Origin: Massilia sp. CFBP 13721
GTDB lineage: Bacteria > Pseudomonadota > Gammaproteobacteria > Burkholderiales > Burkholderiaceae_D
Direction: 5' to 3'
DNA length: 64,000 nucleotides
NCBI RefSeq assembly: GCF_014842025.1
Contig: NZ_JACYUY010000021.1
Span: 1 to 64,000 of the forward strand
The translations under genes and the position numbers were made by a program. Positions 18,822 to 27,355 of this stretch are shown one piece after another (position 1 is the first letter of the stretch; every line of letters begins with the position of its first letter). The notes beneath the pieces were generated by a model that saw nothing but the letters and a program-made list of their open reading frames with translations, did not search any database and was not told where the DNA came from.

Positions 18822-20072
18822 TTACACCACCCCGCGCGACCTGAGCGCCGCAATCTCGCCGTCGCTCCTGCCCAGCACCTCGCGCAGCACTTCGTCGGTG
18901 TGCTGGCCCAGCAGCGGCGGCGCCTTGTCGCTGGTCGCGGGCGTGGCCGACATTTTCATCGGGCTGCGCACCAACGTCACCTTGCCTGCCGACGGATGCG
19001 GCAGGTCGACCGCCATGGCGCGCGCCTGCACCTGTTCGTTGGCGAAGACTTCGCCGACGTCGTTGATCGGCCCGCACGGCACGCCGACCGCTTCCAGCGC
19101 GGCGATCCATGCGTCGCGATTGCGCGTGGCGACCATCTCGGCCAGCAGCGGCACCAGCACGTCGCGGTTGGCCACACGCTGCGGGTTGGTGGCGAAGCGC
19201 GGGTCGCTTGCCAGTTCCGGGCGGCCGCCGGCGTCGACGAACTTCTGGTACTGGCCGTCGTTGCCGGCGGCGACGATGATGTGGCCGTCGGTGCAGGCGA
19301 AGGTCTGGTAGGGGACGATGTTGGCGTGCGCATTGCCCCAGCGTTTGGGCGCCTTGCCGCTGTTGAGGTAATTGCTGCCGACGTTGGCCAGCATCGCCAC
19401 TTGCGTATCGAGCAGCGCCATGTCGATGTACTGGCCTTCGCCGCTGCGGTCGCGGTGGGTGAGTGCCGCCAGTACGGCAATCGTCGCATACATGCCGGTC
19501 ATCAGGTCGGTCAGCGCCACACCGGCCTTTTGCGGGCCGCCGCCGGGCAGTTCGTCGCGTTCGCCGGTGACCGACATCAGGCCGCCCATACCCTGGATCA
19601 GGAAGTCGTAGCCGGCGCGGTGCGCGTACGGGCCGTCCTGGCCGAAGCCGGTGATCGAGCAGTAGACCAGGTCCGGCTTGACGGCTTTCAGCGACGCGTA
19701 ATCGAGCCCGTAGCGTTTGAGCTGCCCGACCTTGTAGTTTTCCAGCACCACGTCCGCGTGGCGGGCGAGTTCGCGGATCAGCGCCTGCCCTTCGGGGCTG
19801 GCGATATCGACCGTCACCGAGCGCTTGCCGCGGTTGGCCGACAAGTAATAGGCTGCTTCGCCGGTATCGCGGCCTTCGGCGTCCTTCGCATACGGCGGGC
19901 CCCAGGCGCGGGTGTCGTCGCCGCAGCCGGGACGTTCGATCTTGATCACGTCGGCGCCGAGGTCGGCCAGGTTTTGCGCGCACCAGGGGCCGGCCAGCAC
20001 GCGCGACAGGTCGAGCACACGGATATGGCCCAGCGCCTTGGGCGCGCCGTTGACGTTGGCGGTGTCGGTCAT
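18822..20072 (-). CDS. CaiB/BaiF family CoA transferase
   Basis: A 416-residue class III CoA transferase. Motifs: IRVLDLSRVLAGPWCAQNLA, ADVIKIERPG, VVLENYKVGQLKRYGLDY and the active-site Asp region LTDLMTGMYA. Length fits the family (about 400). It moves CoA between carboxylic acids in the cytoplasm; formyl-CoA or succinyl-CoA:dicarboxylate activity is typical, but the substrate is unknown. The chosen start (MTDTANVNG, 20072) precedes the conserved block; the open frame extends upstream without family-like sequence. Confidence 0.88.
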   Translation of the reverse strand: MTDTANVNGAPKALGHIRVLDLSRVLAGPWCAQNLADLGADVIKIERPGCGDDTRAWGPPYAKDAEGRDTGEAAYYLSANRGKRSVTVDIASPEGQALIRELARHADVVLENYKVGQLKRYGLDYASLKAVKPDLVYCSITGFGQDGPYAHRAGYDFLIQGMGGLMSVTGERDELPGGGPQKAGVALTDLMTGMYATIAVLAALTHRDRSGEGQYIDMALLDTQVAMLANVGSNYLNSGKAPKRWGNAHANIVPYQTFACTDGHIIVAAGNDGQYQKFVDAGGRPELASDPRFATNPQRVANRDVLVPLLAEMVATRNRDAWIAALEAVGVPCGPINDVGEVFANEQVQARAMAVDLPHPSAGKVTLVRSPMKMSATPATSDKAPPLLGQHTDEVLREVLGRSDGEIAALRSRGVV

Positions 20073-20130
20073 GGTGTTCCTGGCAAGGTTGACGAGGGGA
20101 CGATTATAGCCGGCTGCGTTCGGCGTTCGG

Positions 20131-21900
20131 CTAGCTGCGCGACCCCGGCTCGCGCAAGCCGGCATCGTTCAACTGCTCGGCGAACAGGTCGCGCTCGCGG
20201 TCGACGATGCTGTCCACGGTGCGCTCGTCGAGTCCCATCGATTCGAGCACAAAGGCGGACAGCTGCAGGCTCGCTTCCAGCGTCTCCGGCACCACCACCG
20301 TCGCGCCGGCACGCTTGAGCGAACGCGCGTGGCGTTCGTCGCGCGAGCGCACGAACAGCGGCACCTCGGCGAAGTCGCGGCGGATGCCGCGCACGGCCTG
20401 CAGCGATGCGGCCGGATTGTCCATGGTCAGCACGATCGCCGGCGCTTCTTCCGCATTCACGAGGCGCAGCAGTTCCGGGCGCGCTGCGTTGCCGAAGTAG
20501 ACCGGGACGCCCTGCGCGTGCAATTTCGACACCAGCGTGGCATTGTTCTCGAAGGCGATGAAGGGGATGTTCTGTGCGGAGAGCAGCTTGGCCAGTTGCT
20601 GGCCGACGCGCCCGAAGCCGGCGATGATGATCTGGCCGCGCGCGCCCGCCAGCGCAGCGGCGTCGTGCTCCGCCTTACGCTCACTGAGCGCGCGTTCGTC
20701 GCCGTCGCCGATCGCGCGTCCCAGACGCGCCAGCAGCGGCGTGATGAACATCGACAGGCCGACCGCCAGCATCACGCGCGCGCCCAGGCCGGGATCGAGC
20801 AGTTTCGCGCTCACCGCATAGCCGAGCACGATGAAGGCGAATTCGCCGCCCTGGGCCAGCAGCAGCCCGCCCTCGGCTGCGCGGCCCCAGGGCAGGCGGC
20901 CGGCGCGAAACAGCAGTGTCACTACCAGCGCCTTGGTCAATACCAGGCCGCAGACGACCGCCGCCAGCCACAGCGGCGCCTCGAGGATCTGGCGCGTATC
21001 CATGCTCATCCCGACCGTCATGAAGAACAGGCCCATGAGCAGGCCCTTGAACGGCTCGACCATCAGCTCGACTTCGTGGCGGAACTCGGTCTCGGCCAGC
21101 AGTAGGCCGGCGACCAATGCGCCCAGCGCCATCGACAGGCCGGCCGCGGCGGACAGGCCGGCGATGCCGAAGGTACTGAGCAGGATCAGCGCCATGAACA
21201 CGTCCGGCTGGCGGTGGCGCGCGAAGGCCTTGAACAGCGGGTGGATCACGCGCCGCCCGACCAGGTAGATGAGCGCGATGGCGCCGCCCGCCTTGGCCAG
21301 CGTGACCAACGCCAGCGTGGCGGCGCCGTCGCCGCTGCCGCGCGCCAGCACGCCGAGGACGACCAGGATCGGCACCACGGCCAGGTCCTGCAGCATCAGG
21401 ACCGCGAAGGCCGCCTGGCCGAGGCGGCTGCCGGTGCTGTTTTGCTCGCTCATCAGCTGCATCACGACCGCGGTCGACGACAGCGACAGCACCAGGCCGA
21501 GGATGGCGGCGGTGGCGAACGGCTGCCCCAGCAGCATGACGGTGCCGCCGATCAGCAGGGCGCTGGCCAGCACCTGCAGCGTACCGGCGCCGAACACCCA
21601 GGCGCGCATCGCCCACAGGCGTGCAGCCGAGAGCTCGAGTCCGATCATGAACATCAGGAACAGCACGCCGATCTCGGCCAGCATCGAGACTCCGGGCCCG
21701 CTGGGGAAGGTCAGCCAGGCGAGCCAGGGAAACTCAGCCGCGTGCAGCCCGAGTCCAAAAGGGCCGGCCAGCGCGCCCACCGCCAGGAAGCCCAGCACCT
21801 GGTTGATGCGCAGGCGCTGAAGAAGCGGGATGAGGATGCCGGCGAGGATCAGGAATAGGATGATCTCCCGGAAAAACGGGAAAGCGTGTTGCTCTTGCAC
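20131..21900 (-). CDS. CPA2 monovalent cation:proton antiporter with TrkA-N domain (KefB/C type)
   Basis: The 589-residue protein has about 12 membrane segments in residues 1-390 (EIILFLILAGILIPLLQRL; LFLMFMIGLELSAARLW) and a cytosolic Rossmann TrkA-N domain (IIIAGFGRVGQQLAKLLSAQ). This is the plan of KefB/KefC potassium efflux systems, which exchange K+ for H+ at the inner membrane. No KefF/KefG-type quinone oxidoreductase is adjacent. A short acidic tail ends the protein. Starts about 50 bp from the next element. Confidence 0.9.
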   Translation of the reverse strand: MQEQHAFPFFREIILFLILAGILIPLLQRLRINQVLGFLAVGALAGPFGLGLHAAEFPWLAWLTFPSGPGVSMLAEIGVLFLMFMIGLELSAARLWAMRAWVFGAGTLQVLASALLIGGTVMLLGQPFATAAILGLVLSLSSTAVVMQLMSEQNSTGSRLGQAAFAVLMLQDLAVVPILVVLGVLARGSGDGAATLALVTLAKAGGAIALIYLVGRRVIHPLFKAFARHRQPDVFMALILLSTFGIAGLSAAAGLSMALGALVAGLLLAETEFRHEVELMVEPFKGLLMGLFFMTVGMSMDTRQILEAPLWLAAVVCGLVLTKALVVTLLFRAGRLPWGRAAEGGLLLAQGGEFAFIVLGYAVSAKLLDPGLGARVMLAVGLSMFITPLLARLGRAIGDGDERALSERKAEHDAAALAGARGQIIIAGFGRVGQQLAKLLSAQNIPFIAFENNATLVSKLHAQGVPVYFGNAARPELLRLVNAEEAPAIVLTMDNPAASLQAVRGIRRDFAEVPLFVRSRDERHARSLKRAGATVVVPETLEASLQLSAFVLESMGLDERTVDSIVDRERDLFAEQLNDAGLREPGSRS

Positions 21901-21949
21901 GGATGGCGGCCTTGGCGTTGACGGAGTGATCGATTTTATAACGGGCCGC

Positions 21950-22140
21950 TTACATCCACAGGCGGACCATCCAGAAGGATTCGTCGCTGGCGAAGCGGTT
22001 CACGTGCCGGCCGTGCCGGCCGGGCGGGTGCTGCTCGATCCGGACACGAACGTCCACTTCGCCACCGGGCGCATGGCCGGCCACGAATTTTCCAATGCGC
22101 CGACGCGCAACGCAGCACCCGCTTGCCAGGCGCGCTCGCA
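21950..22140 (-). pseudogene. Possible 3' gene remnant
   Basis: The minus strand reads GEVDVRVRIEQHPPGRHGRH followed by VNRFASDESFWMVRLWM and a stop. This looks like a genuine protein C-terminus, but no start or upstream domain exists because the frame runs into the 3' end of the MORN gene. Weak evidence; may be chance open frame in GC-rich DNA. Nothing else is visible in the 21901-22167 gap. Confidence 0.25.
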
Positions 22141-22167
22141 GCGACGCCGGGCTACTGGAACAGGTGC

Positions 22168-23115
22168 TTAGTATTCTACGCTCAGGCTCAGATGGAACGG
22201 AACCATCATCTGGCAAGGCTGGCCGCCGCAGCGCGCCGGCTTGTAGTTCACCAGCCCGGCGAGTACCCCGGCCAGGCGCCTGGCCTCCGGATCCTCGAGG
22301 CCGATCGAGGTGACCGACGCCACCTTGCCGTCGGCGCCAACCAGTACGTAGACGCGCACATCCTCGTTGATCTGGTACTTGCCGGCCAGTTCGGCCATCC
22401 TGGCGTAGAAAGACTGCGGTCCCTTCACCGGGTAGGGCGGTTCGTCTGCCTCATCCAGCGCCGGGTAGCGGTCACGGACGATACGCTGCTGCGCCGACGT
22501 CAATTTTTCCCATCCGGCGTTCAGCGGAAGCGCCGAGGTGCTGATCTTGCGCGCCATGCGCGACCCGACCGGCGCGTTGGCGTCGCGTAGCGCGTACGTC
22601 TCCTTTGGCGGCTCTTGTACGCGGGGAGGCGGCGCGACGTCGATCCGCTTGCCGTCCAGGAAGCCGACCTGGGCGCGGCGTCCGCTGCCGGCAAAGGTCA
22701 TGATGCCGCTGCCGTCGCGCATGCCCTCGCGCCAGCGTCCTTCGTACGCGCCGCCGAGCAGGTAGTGCATGGTGCCGTTGCCGTCCGGTTCGCCATCCTT
22801 CCACTCGCCCTGGTAGCGGTTGCCATCCGGGAACAGGGCCTGGGCCACGCCGGTACGTTTCCCCATGCGCACCTCGCCCTCGTACTGCATGCCGTCGGCA
22901 TCCTTGAAATAGCCCTTGCCGTCGGGGACGCCCCCGGTGACCGTGCCGACGTAGATGCCGCCGCCGGGCAGTGCGAGCTTGACCTCGCCCACTCCCGGCT
23001 TCAATTCCTGGGCATGAACGCCGAGGGAGCAGCCCAGGGCCAGGCCGAGGGCAACGAGAAAGGCGGCAGCTTGCACGGATGAACTCCCTATTATTTTGCT
23101 GACATTGATTTTCAA
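22168..23115 (-). CDS. Exported MORN-repeat protein with TonB-like C-terminus
   Basis: A 315-residue protein with a signal peptide (FLVALGLALGCSLGVHA). About four MORN-type repeats follow: GGGIYVGTVTGGVPDGKGYF, MQYEGEVRMGKRTGVAQALF, NRYQGEWKDGEPDGNGTM and GAYEGRWREGMRDGSGIMTF. The C-terminal 90 residues (EDVRVYVLVGADGKVASVTS, then LVNYKPARCGGQPC) resemble a TonB-type energy-transduction C-terminal fold. Likely periplasmic or envelope associated; function unknown. A Cys near the signal cleavage site is within the hydrophobic core, so a lipoprotein is possible. Confidence 0.75.
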   Translation of the reverse strand: MKINVSKIIGSSSVQAAAFLVALGLALGCSLGVHAQELKPGVGEVKLALPGGGIYVGTVTGGVPDGKGYFKDADGMQYEGEVRMGKRTGVAQALFPDGNRYQGEWKDGEPDGNGTMHYLLGGAYEGRWREGMRDGSGIMTFAGSGRRAQVGFLDGKRIDVAPPPRVQEPPKETYALRDANAPVGSRMARKISTSALPLNAGWEKLTSAQQRIVRDRYPALDEADEPPYPVKGPQSFYARMAELAGKYQINEDVRVYVLVGADGKVASVTSIGLEDPEARRLAGVLAGLVNYKPARCGGQPCQMMVPFHLSLSVEY

Positions 23116-23186
23116 CGAATTGCTAACTGATCGTCAACAATCATTGTTCAGCATGGGGGAGTTGCATCCTTGCAATTTGAGCAGGG

Positions 23187-25508
23187 TCAGGAACTCTGCA
23201 TCTGAAAGGCCTCGGCCGGCGTTTCTTCCTGCTGGCGATGTCCGCTTGCCACGGGCTGACGCGATTCGGCAGTTTTCACCAGTTCCTCGTACTCCGGATC
23301 GTCGACGCCGCGCAGTTCGAGGTAGCGCTCGAGCGCATTCTCCAGCTTCGGCAGCAGCATCGCGCGTTCGCTGTGCAGCACGCTGTAGCGGGGGCGCGCG
23401 GCCGGCAGCGCCAGGGCGCTGGAGGACTGCGCCACCAGGGTGCCGGCCGGGATGCCGGCCTTGTCCGCCGCCATCCGTGCCAGTTCGTACCAGGTGACGG
23501 AACCGACGTTGTTCAGGTGCCAGACACCGGCTTCGCGGTCGATGGCCAGATCCAGGCAGGTATGCACCAGGTCCGGCACATAGGTCGGCGAGACGGTCAT
23601 GTCGTCGGCGGCGACGAAGGCCTCGCCGCGTTCGAGTGCGTTCAGCGCGAGCGTCACGAAGTTGTGCTTGTCCCAAGGGCCGAAGAAGGCGCTGGTGCGC
23701 ACGACCAGGGCGCCCGGGTGGGCAGCCAGCACGGCCTGCTCGGATTCGGCCTTGCTGCGGCCATACACGTTGAGCGGCGTGAGCGGATCGCTCTCGACGT
23801 AGGGCGCTTCCTTGCGGCCGTCGAAGACCAGGTCGCTCGAGAAGGTGGTCAGGTGCACGCCATGGCGGGCGCAGGCCGCGGCCAGGGTGGCGGCGCCGGC
23901 GGCGTTGTCGCGCATGCAGCGCTCGACGTCGGCTTCGGCATCGTCCACGCGCACGTAGCCGCTGGTGTTGATCACGGCCCAGGGTTGATGGTGGGCCAGC
24001 GCGCGCTCGACCGAGGCCGGGTCGGCGATGTCCATGTCGTGGCGCGACAGCAGTTTATAGGCGATGTGGCGCTTCTGGCAGATGCGCGCGAAAGCACGGC
24101 CCAGGGTGCCGGTGGCGCCGGTGATCAGGATCGGGGCAGGGTTGCGTCCGATCAGGCGCTGGCCGTCGGCGGCGATCGATGTCAACGCCGCCGGCGTGGC
24201 GACCGGCGTGCACAGGAAGCGGCCCGGACGGCGCCACCAGCCCGGACCATGCAGGACCGGGTGCGACAGCGGCTTGCCGCTCGACAGTTCGCGCATCATG
24301 GCGGCCAGCGCGGTCGGGCGCGGCATGGGCGAGCGCACGTCGAACGGGCCCGGTTCGTAGTAGCCGCGGTTTTGCGTGACCAGGCTGTTCCAGTCGAAGG
24401 AGCCGAGCAGTGACCAGACCGTGACGGCGCGCAGGTCGACGCCATTCGTGCGCGCCGCTTGCGCCGCTTGCCAGATCTCGAGCAGCCAGCGCAACTGGTC
24501 TTCGCGGTTGGCGTCGATGTGGGCTTCGGTGATGGCGATCGGCAGGCGGTAGCGGTCCCAGGTTTCGGTGAGCAGGGGGCCGATGCCGGCCGTTGGCGTC
24601 GCCAGCGCGCGCGAGGCTTCGATGTCGGCGCAGGGAATACCGTCGGCGACGCCGCGGTGGTGCTGCGGGTAGCGCTCCGGACGGTGGTCGAGCCAGCGCT
24701 CGCTGGTGACGTAGTAATTGACGCCGATCACATCCGGCGGGCAGGTATTGTCGCGGAACCAGAGCAGGTCGGCCAAGTCGACGCCGGTGCCGGTGAGATA
24801 TTTCCACAGCTTGTGTTCCGGGCCTACGGTGCCGCACAGCAGGTCCCAGGCCAGCCAGCGGCGTTCGTTGTAGAACTCGGCCACTTTGGCCAGTTCCGGC
24901 GTGCTGTAGGTCTTGCCGAGGTCGTCGGTCTGCACCAGCTTGGCATTCGGATTGACCTTGCGGATCTCGCGCATGCACAGCACCACGGCCTTGCACTGGA
25001 TCAGCAAGGCCTGGATGAAACTTTTATCGTCGCGCGCATGCGGGTACCAGACGCCATACAGGCCGGCAAAGCGGGCGGTGGTGCAGGGTTCGTTGACCGG
25101 GGTGTAGTACTCCAGCCATGGGTAGCGGGCGGCGACGGCGCCGGCATACTCGGCCAGGCGTTCGGGGAAGGCGGGGTCGAGCAGGCTGGTGTCGCGCGGG
25201 CCGCTGCCGTGGTGGATCAGGCCGGCGATCGGGGTGATGCCGGCCTCGCGCAGGGCGGGCAAGCGTTCGTCGGGCCAGGACCAGTCGGCCTTGTCGATGC
25301 CGTCGGGTGCGGTACGCTCCCACAGGACGGGGTAGCGGATGGCGCGGATGCCGGTCGCGGCAAAGCGTCCGATATCGCAGTTGCGCAGGGCATGGCCATT
25401 GCGCTCTAACTGGCTGAAGTATTGGTCTTGCACACGGTTGACAGTGCATTCAAGGCCGCCCCAAAGTTCGAGTGGGCGGGGTTGGCTGTTCAGGCTCGTG
25501 TTATTCAT
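23187..25508 (-). CDS. Fusion: GH1-like glycosidase + dTDP-4-dehydrorhamnose reductase-like SDR
   Basis: The 773-residue protein joins two enzymes. Residues about 10-400 look like a GH1/clan A glycosidase: YYTPVNEPCTTARFAGLYG carries the usual NEP acid/base motif and IAITEAHID resembles the ITE nucleophile motif. Residues about 455-740 are an RmlD-type SDR (ILITGATGTLGRAFARICQK; TFSSDLVFDGRKEAPYVESD; LNVYGRSKAESEQAV with the YxxxK motif). A nucleotide-sugar reductase combined with a glycosidase is unusual and the substrate is unknown. No sugar-nucleotide operon is adjacent. One polypeptide with no frameshift signs. Divergent from trpS. Confidence 0.85.
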   Translation of the reverse strand: MNNTSLNSQPRPLELWGGLECTVNRVQDQYFSQLERNGHALRNCDIGRFAATGIRAIRYPVLWERTAPDGIDKADWSWPDERLPALREAGITPIAGLIHHGSGPRDTSLLDPAFPERLAEYAGAVAARYPWLEYYTPVNEPCTTARFAGLYGVWYPHARDDKSFIQALLIQCKAVVLCMREIRKVNPNAKLVQTDDLGKTYSTPELAKVAEFYNERRWLAWDLLCGTVGPEHKLWKYLTGTGVDLADLLWFRDNTCPPDVIGVNYYVTSERWLDHRPERYPQHHRGVADGIPCADIEASRALATPTAGIGPLLTETWDRYRLPIAITEAHIDANREDQLRWLLEIWQAAQAARTNGVDLRAVTVWSLLGSFDWNSLVTQNRGYYEPGPFDVRSPMPRPTALAAMMRELSSGKPLSHPVLHGPGWWRRPGRFLCTPVATPAALTSIAADGQRLIGRNPAPILITGATGTLGRAFARICQKRHIAYKLLSRHDMDIADPASVERALAHHQPWAVINTSGYVRVDDAEADVERCMRDNAAGAATLAAACARHGVHLTTFSSDLVFDGRKEAPYVESDPLTPLNVYGRSKAESEQAVLAAHPGALVVRTSAFFGPWDKHNFVTLALNALERGEAFVAADDMTVSPTYVPDLVHTCLDLAIDREAGVWHLNNVGSVTWYELARMAADKAGIPAGTLVAQSSSALALPAARPRYSVLHSERAMLLPKLENALERYLELRGVDDPEYEELVKTAESRQPVASGHRQQEETPAEAFQMQSS

Positions 25509-25689
25509 GATTTCACCACTTGTTAGAATTTTTACAACAAAATACTTTTAGACGGTCACCGAAAACATAAAGTTCGGACTAATCGACCGTTTTGGATCTG
25601 CCGTTGCTCGCTAACAAGGACAAGCGCCTCGGCATACTTTCATGTTCGCCGGTAACGCTTCCCCCTGTCGCGTTCGGCTCGACTTCCGG

Positions 25690-25718
25690 TTGACAGCGCG
25701 CCGTCAACCTGCAAACAT
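25690..25718 (+). promoter_or_regulatory. Possible sigma70 promoter of the trpS leader
   Basis: TTGACA at 25690-25695 is a consensus -35. With a 17-bp spacer the -10 would be AAACAT (25713-25718), which is poor. The -35 lies in an inverted repeat, GGTTGAC-8-GTCAACC (25688-25709), that may be a repressor site. A start here would leave almost no 5' UTR before the leader peptide. Confidence 0.35.
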
Positions 25719-25725
25719 GCCATCC

Positions 25726-25776
25726 ATGAAATTTATCAATCCACATTTCTCGCTTTGCACCTGGTGGCGCCGCTGA
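25726..25776 (+). CDS. trpS leader peptide with tandem Trp codons
   Basis: ATG at 25726 opens a 16-codon frame, [16 protein letters not shown], ending at TGA 25774-25776. Two adjacent TGG codons sit four codons before the stop, the arrangement seen in TrpL-type leader peptides. An in-frame ATG at 25717 would add three residues. No strong Shine-Dalgarno is visible, which is the main weakness. The codons lie just before a set of mutually exclusive stems and a terminator upstream of trpS, so ribosome stalling at scarce Trp-tRNA could control read-through into trpS. This is inference from layout. Confidence 0.65.
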   Translation: MKFINPHFSLCTWWRR

Positions 25777-25845
25777 CGACGCGCGGCCCAGACGAGAAGA
25801 TGTGACTCACATGAACGCCGCCTCGATTCAGGCGGCGTTTTTTTT
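25769..25845 (+). promoter_or_regulatory. Attenuator in the trpS leader
   Basis: Segment 1 (GCCGC, 25769-25773, right after the Trp codons) can pair with segment 2 (GCGGC, 25783-25787). Segment 2 can instead pair with GCCGC inside segment 3 (25814-25822, AACGCCGCC). Segment 3 also forms the terminator with segment 4 (GGCGGCGTT, 25831-25839). This 1:2, 2:3, 3:4 competition is the textbook attenuation layout. Confidence 0.65.
25814..25845 (+). terminator. Intrinsic terminator upstream of trpS
   Basis: AACGCCGCC and GGCGGCGTT make a perfect 9-bp stem around an 8-nt loop and are followed by eight T residues (25838-25845). It ends 37 bp before the trpS start, so transcripts from upstream must pass it. 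Confidence 0.92.
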
Positions 25846-25882
25846 GGCGCGGCGGATATCGGGGCACATACAAGGAAAACCG

Positions 25883-26905
25883 ATGAATTCCCCTGTTACC
25901 ACCGCTCCAGCCCCCGTCATCCTGACCGGCGACCGCCCGACCGGCCCTTTGCACCTCGGCCACTTCGTGGGCAGCCTGCGCAACCGCGTTGCGTATCAAC
26001 ACGAATACAGCCAGTTCATCATGCTCGCCGACGCCCAGGCGCTGACCGACAACATGGATGACACCGGCAAGGTACACCGGAACGTGGTCGAGGTGGCGCT
26101 CGATTACCTCGCGGTCGGGATCGATCCGACGCGCTCGACGATCTTCATCCAGTCCCAGGTCCCGGAACTGGCCGAGTTGACATTCTATTATCTTAATCTC
26201 GTGACTGTCGCCCGTTTGGAGCGCAACCCGACCGTCAAGACGGAAATTGCACTGCGCAACTTCGAGCGCGACATCCCGGCCGGCTTCCTGACCTACCCGG
26301 TCAGCCAGGCTTCCGACATCAGCGCCTTCAAGGCGACCCTGGTGCCGGTGGGCGAAGACCAGATCCCGATGATTGAGCAGTGCAACGAGATCGTGCGCCG
26401 CTTCAACCGCCTGGTCAGCAAGGACATCCTGGTCGAGTGCAAGGCGCTGGTACCGGAAATCGGCCGCCTGCCCGGCATCGACGGCAAGGCGAAAATGAGC
26501 AAGTCGCTGGGTAACACCATCAACCTGGGCGACAGCCCCGACCAGATCCGCGCCGCCGTCAAGCAGGTCTACACCGATCCGCTGCACCTGAAGGTCTCGG
26601 ACCCGGGCCACGTCGAAGGCAACGTCGCCTTCCTCTACCTGGACGCCTTCGACACCGACAAGGTCGCGCTGGAAGAAATGAAGGCGCACTACACGCGCGG
26701 CGGCCTGGGCGACAGCATCGTCAAGAAGCGCCTCGACAGCGTGCTGCAAGACATGCTGGCGCCGATCCGCGCCCGCCGCGAAGAGTTCGCGCAGGACAAG
26801 GGGCAGGTGCTGCAGATGCTCAAGGAAGGCACGATGAAAGCGCGCGAAGTGGCGGCTGGTACGGTGGACGAAGTGCGTCGTGCGCTGGGGCTGTCGTACT
26901 TCTGA
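25883..26905 (+). CDS. trpS: Tryptophanyl-tRNA synthetase
   Basis: A 340-residue class I synthetase, the normal TrpRS length. The HIGH-type motif is [16 protein letters not shown] and the KMSKS loop is AKMSKSLGN. It activates Trp and charges tRNA-Trp in the cytoplasm. ATG 25883 is preceded by AAGGAAA, and translation from there begins with a short linker before the conserved block; the upstream in-frame ATG at 25802 would run through the terminator stem. The leader upstream suggests control by Trp-tRNA charging. Confidence 0.97.
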   Translation: MNSPVTTAPAPVILTGDRPTGPLHLGHFVGSLRNRVAYQHEYSQFIMLADAQALTDNMDDTGKVHRNVVEVALDYLAVGIDPTRSTIFIQSQVPELAELTFYYLNLVTVARLERNPTVKTEIALRNFERDIPAGFLTYPVSQASDISAFKATLVPVGEDQIPMIEQCNEIVRRFNRLVSKDILVECKALVPEIGRLPGIDGKAKMSKSLGNTINLGDSPDQIRAAVKQVYTDPLHLKVSDPGHVEGNVAFLYLDAFDTDKVALEEMKAHYTRGGLGDSIVKKRLDSVLQDMLAPIRARREEFAQDKGQVLQMLKEGTMKAREVAAGTVDEVRRALGLSYF

Positions 26906-26959
26906 TTTTTTCGTCGTACTGCGCATGACGTGTCTTCGTCGAACCGGCTGCGCAGACCG

Positions 26960-27098
26960 GTAAGGTGGGCGGATTTTCCGCCCACGCGCTCAACGCACGT
27001 TCGCAAACCGCGGTGCGACTATGCGGCCGCTGGTTGAACGCGTGGGCGGCGCAAAAGTCGCATCGGTGCCCGCTTCCGGGTGTAGCCGCCCACCCTAC
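26960..27098. repeat. REP/BIME-like inverted pair
   Basis: Starts GTAAGGTGGGCGG and ends GCCGCCCACCCTAC. The inner parts are also complementary in part (CGCGCTCAACGC versus GGTTGAACGCG). It directly abuts the structured element at 27099. Together they fill most of the 450-bp gap between trpS and the next gene. Confidence 0.85.
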
Positions 27099-27198
27099 GA
27101 GGATGTGAAAAAATCGCCATGGCTGCGTTGCCTCGTCTCGCCGTACACTCGTACTGTCTTCGACTCGGCGCCTTGCCCTGACTTTTTTTCACATCCTC
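27099..27198. ncRNA. Structured repeat element, copy A (variable outer stem)
   Basis: The outer arms GAGGATGTGAAAAAA (27099-27113) and its complement TTTTTTTCACATCCTC (27183-27198) enclose a core shared with copies at 44768 and 48819. The core has GTTGCCTCGTCTCGCCGTAC, an apical GTAC-ACTC-GTAC hairpin, CTGTCTTCGAC and GCCTTGCCCTG. Copy A pairs less perfectly in the middle stem than the others. Whether it is transcribed is unknown; it may act as a hairpin terminator (the A/T-rich arm gives a U-run on both strands). Confidence 0.6.
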
Positions 27199-27355
27199 TA
27201 CGTCCTGCTAACGACGGTTCGTCAGATCACCCGACGCCACCGCCGGTATCATTCCACGCTCCCTCCAAAGCATACGCTTGGCATCCCGCCTTGAGCCATG
27301 ACAAGCTCCATCCCGGCTGAACATCGCCGTTCATTTATTCGAGAGGAAATGAATC

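Noticed and set aside
27099-27198. MITE with terminal inverted repeats
   Set aside because: The terminal arms differ between the three copies while pairing within each, unlike conserved transposon termini; no target-site duplications evident.
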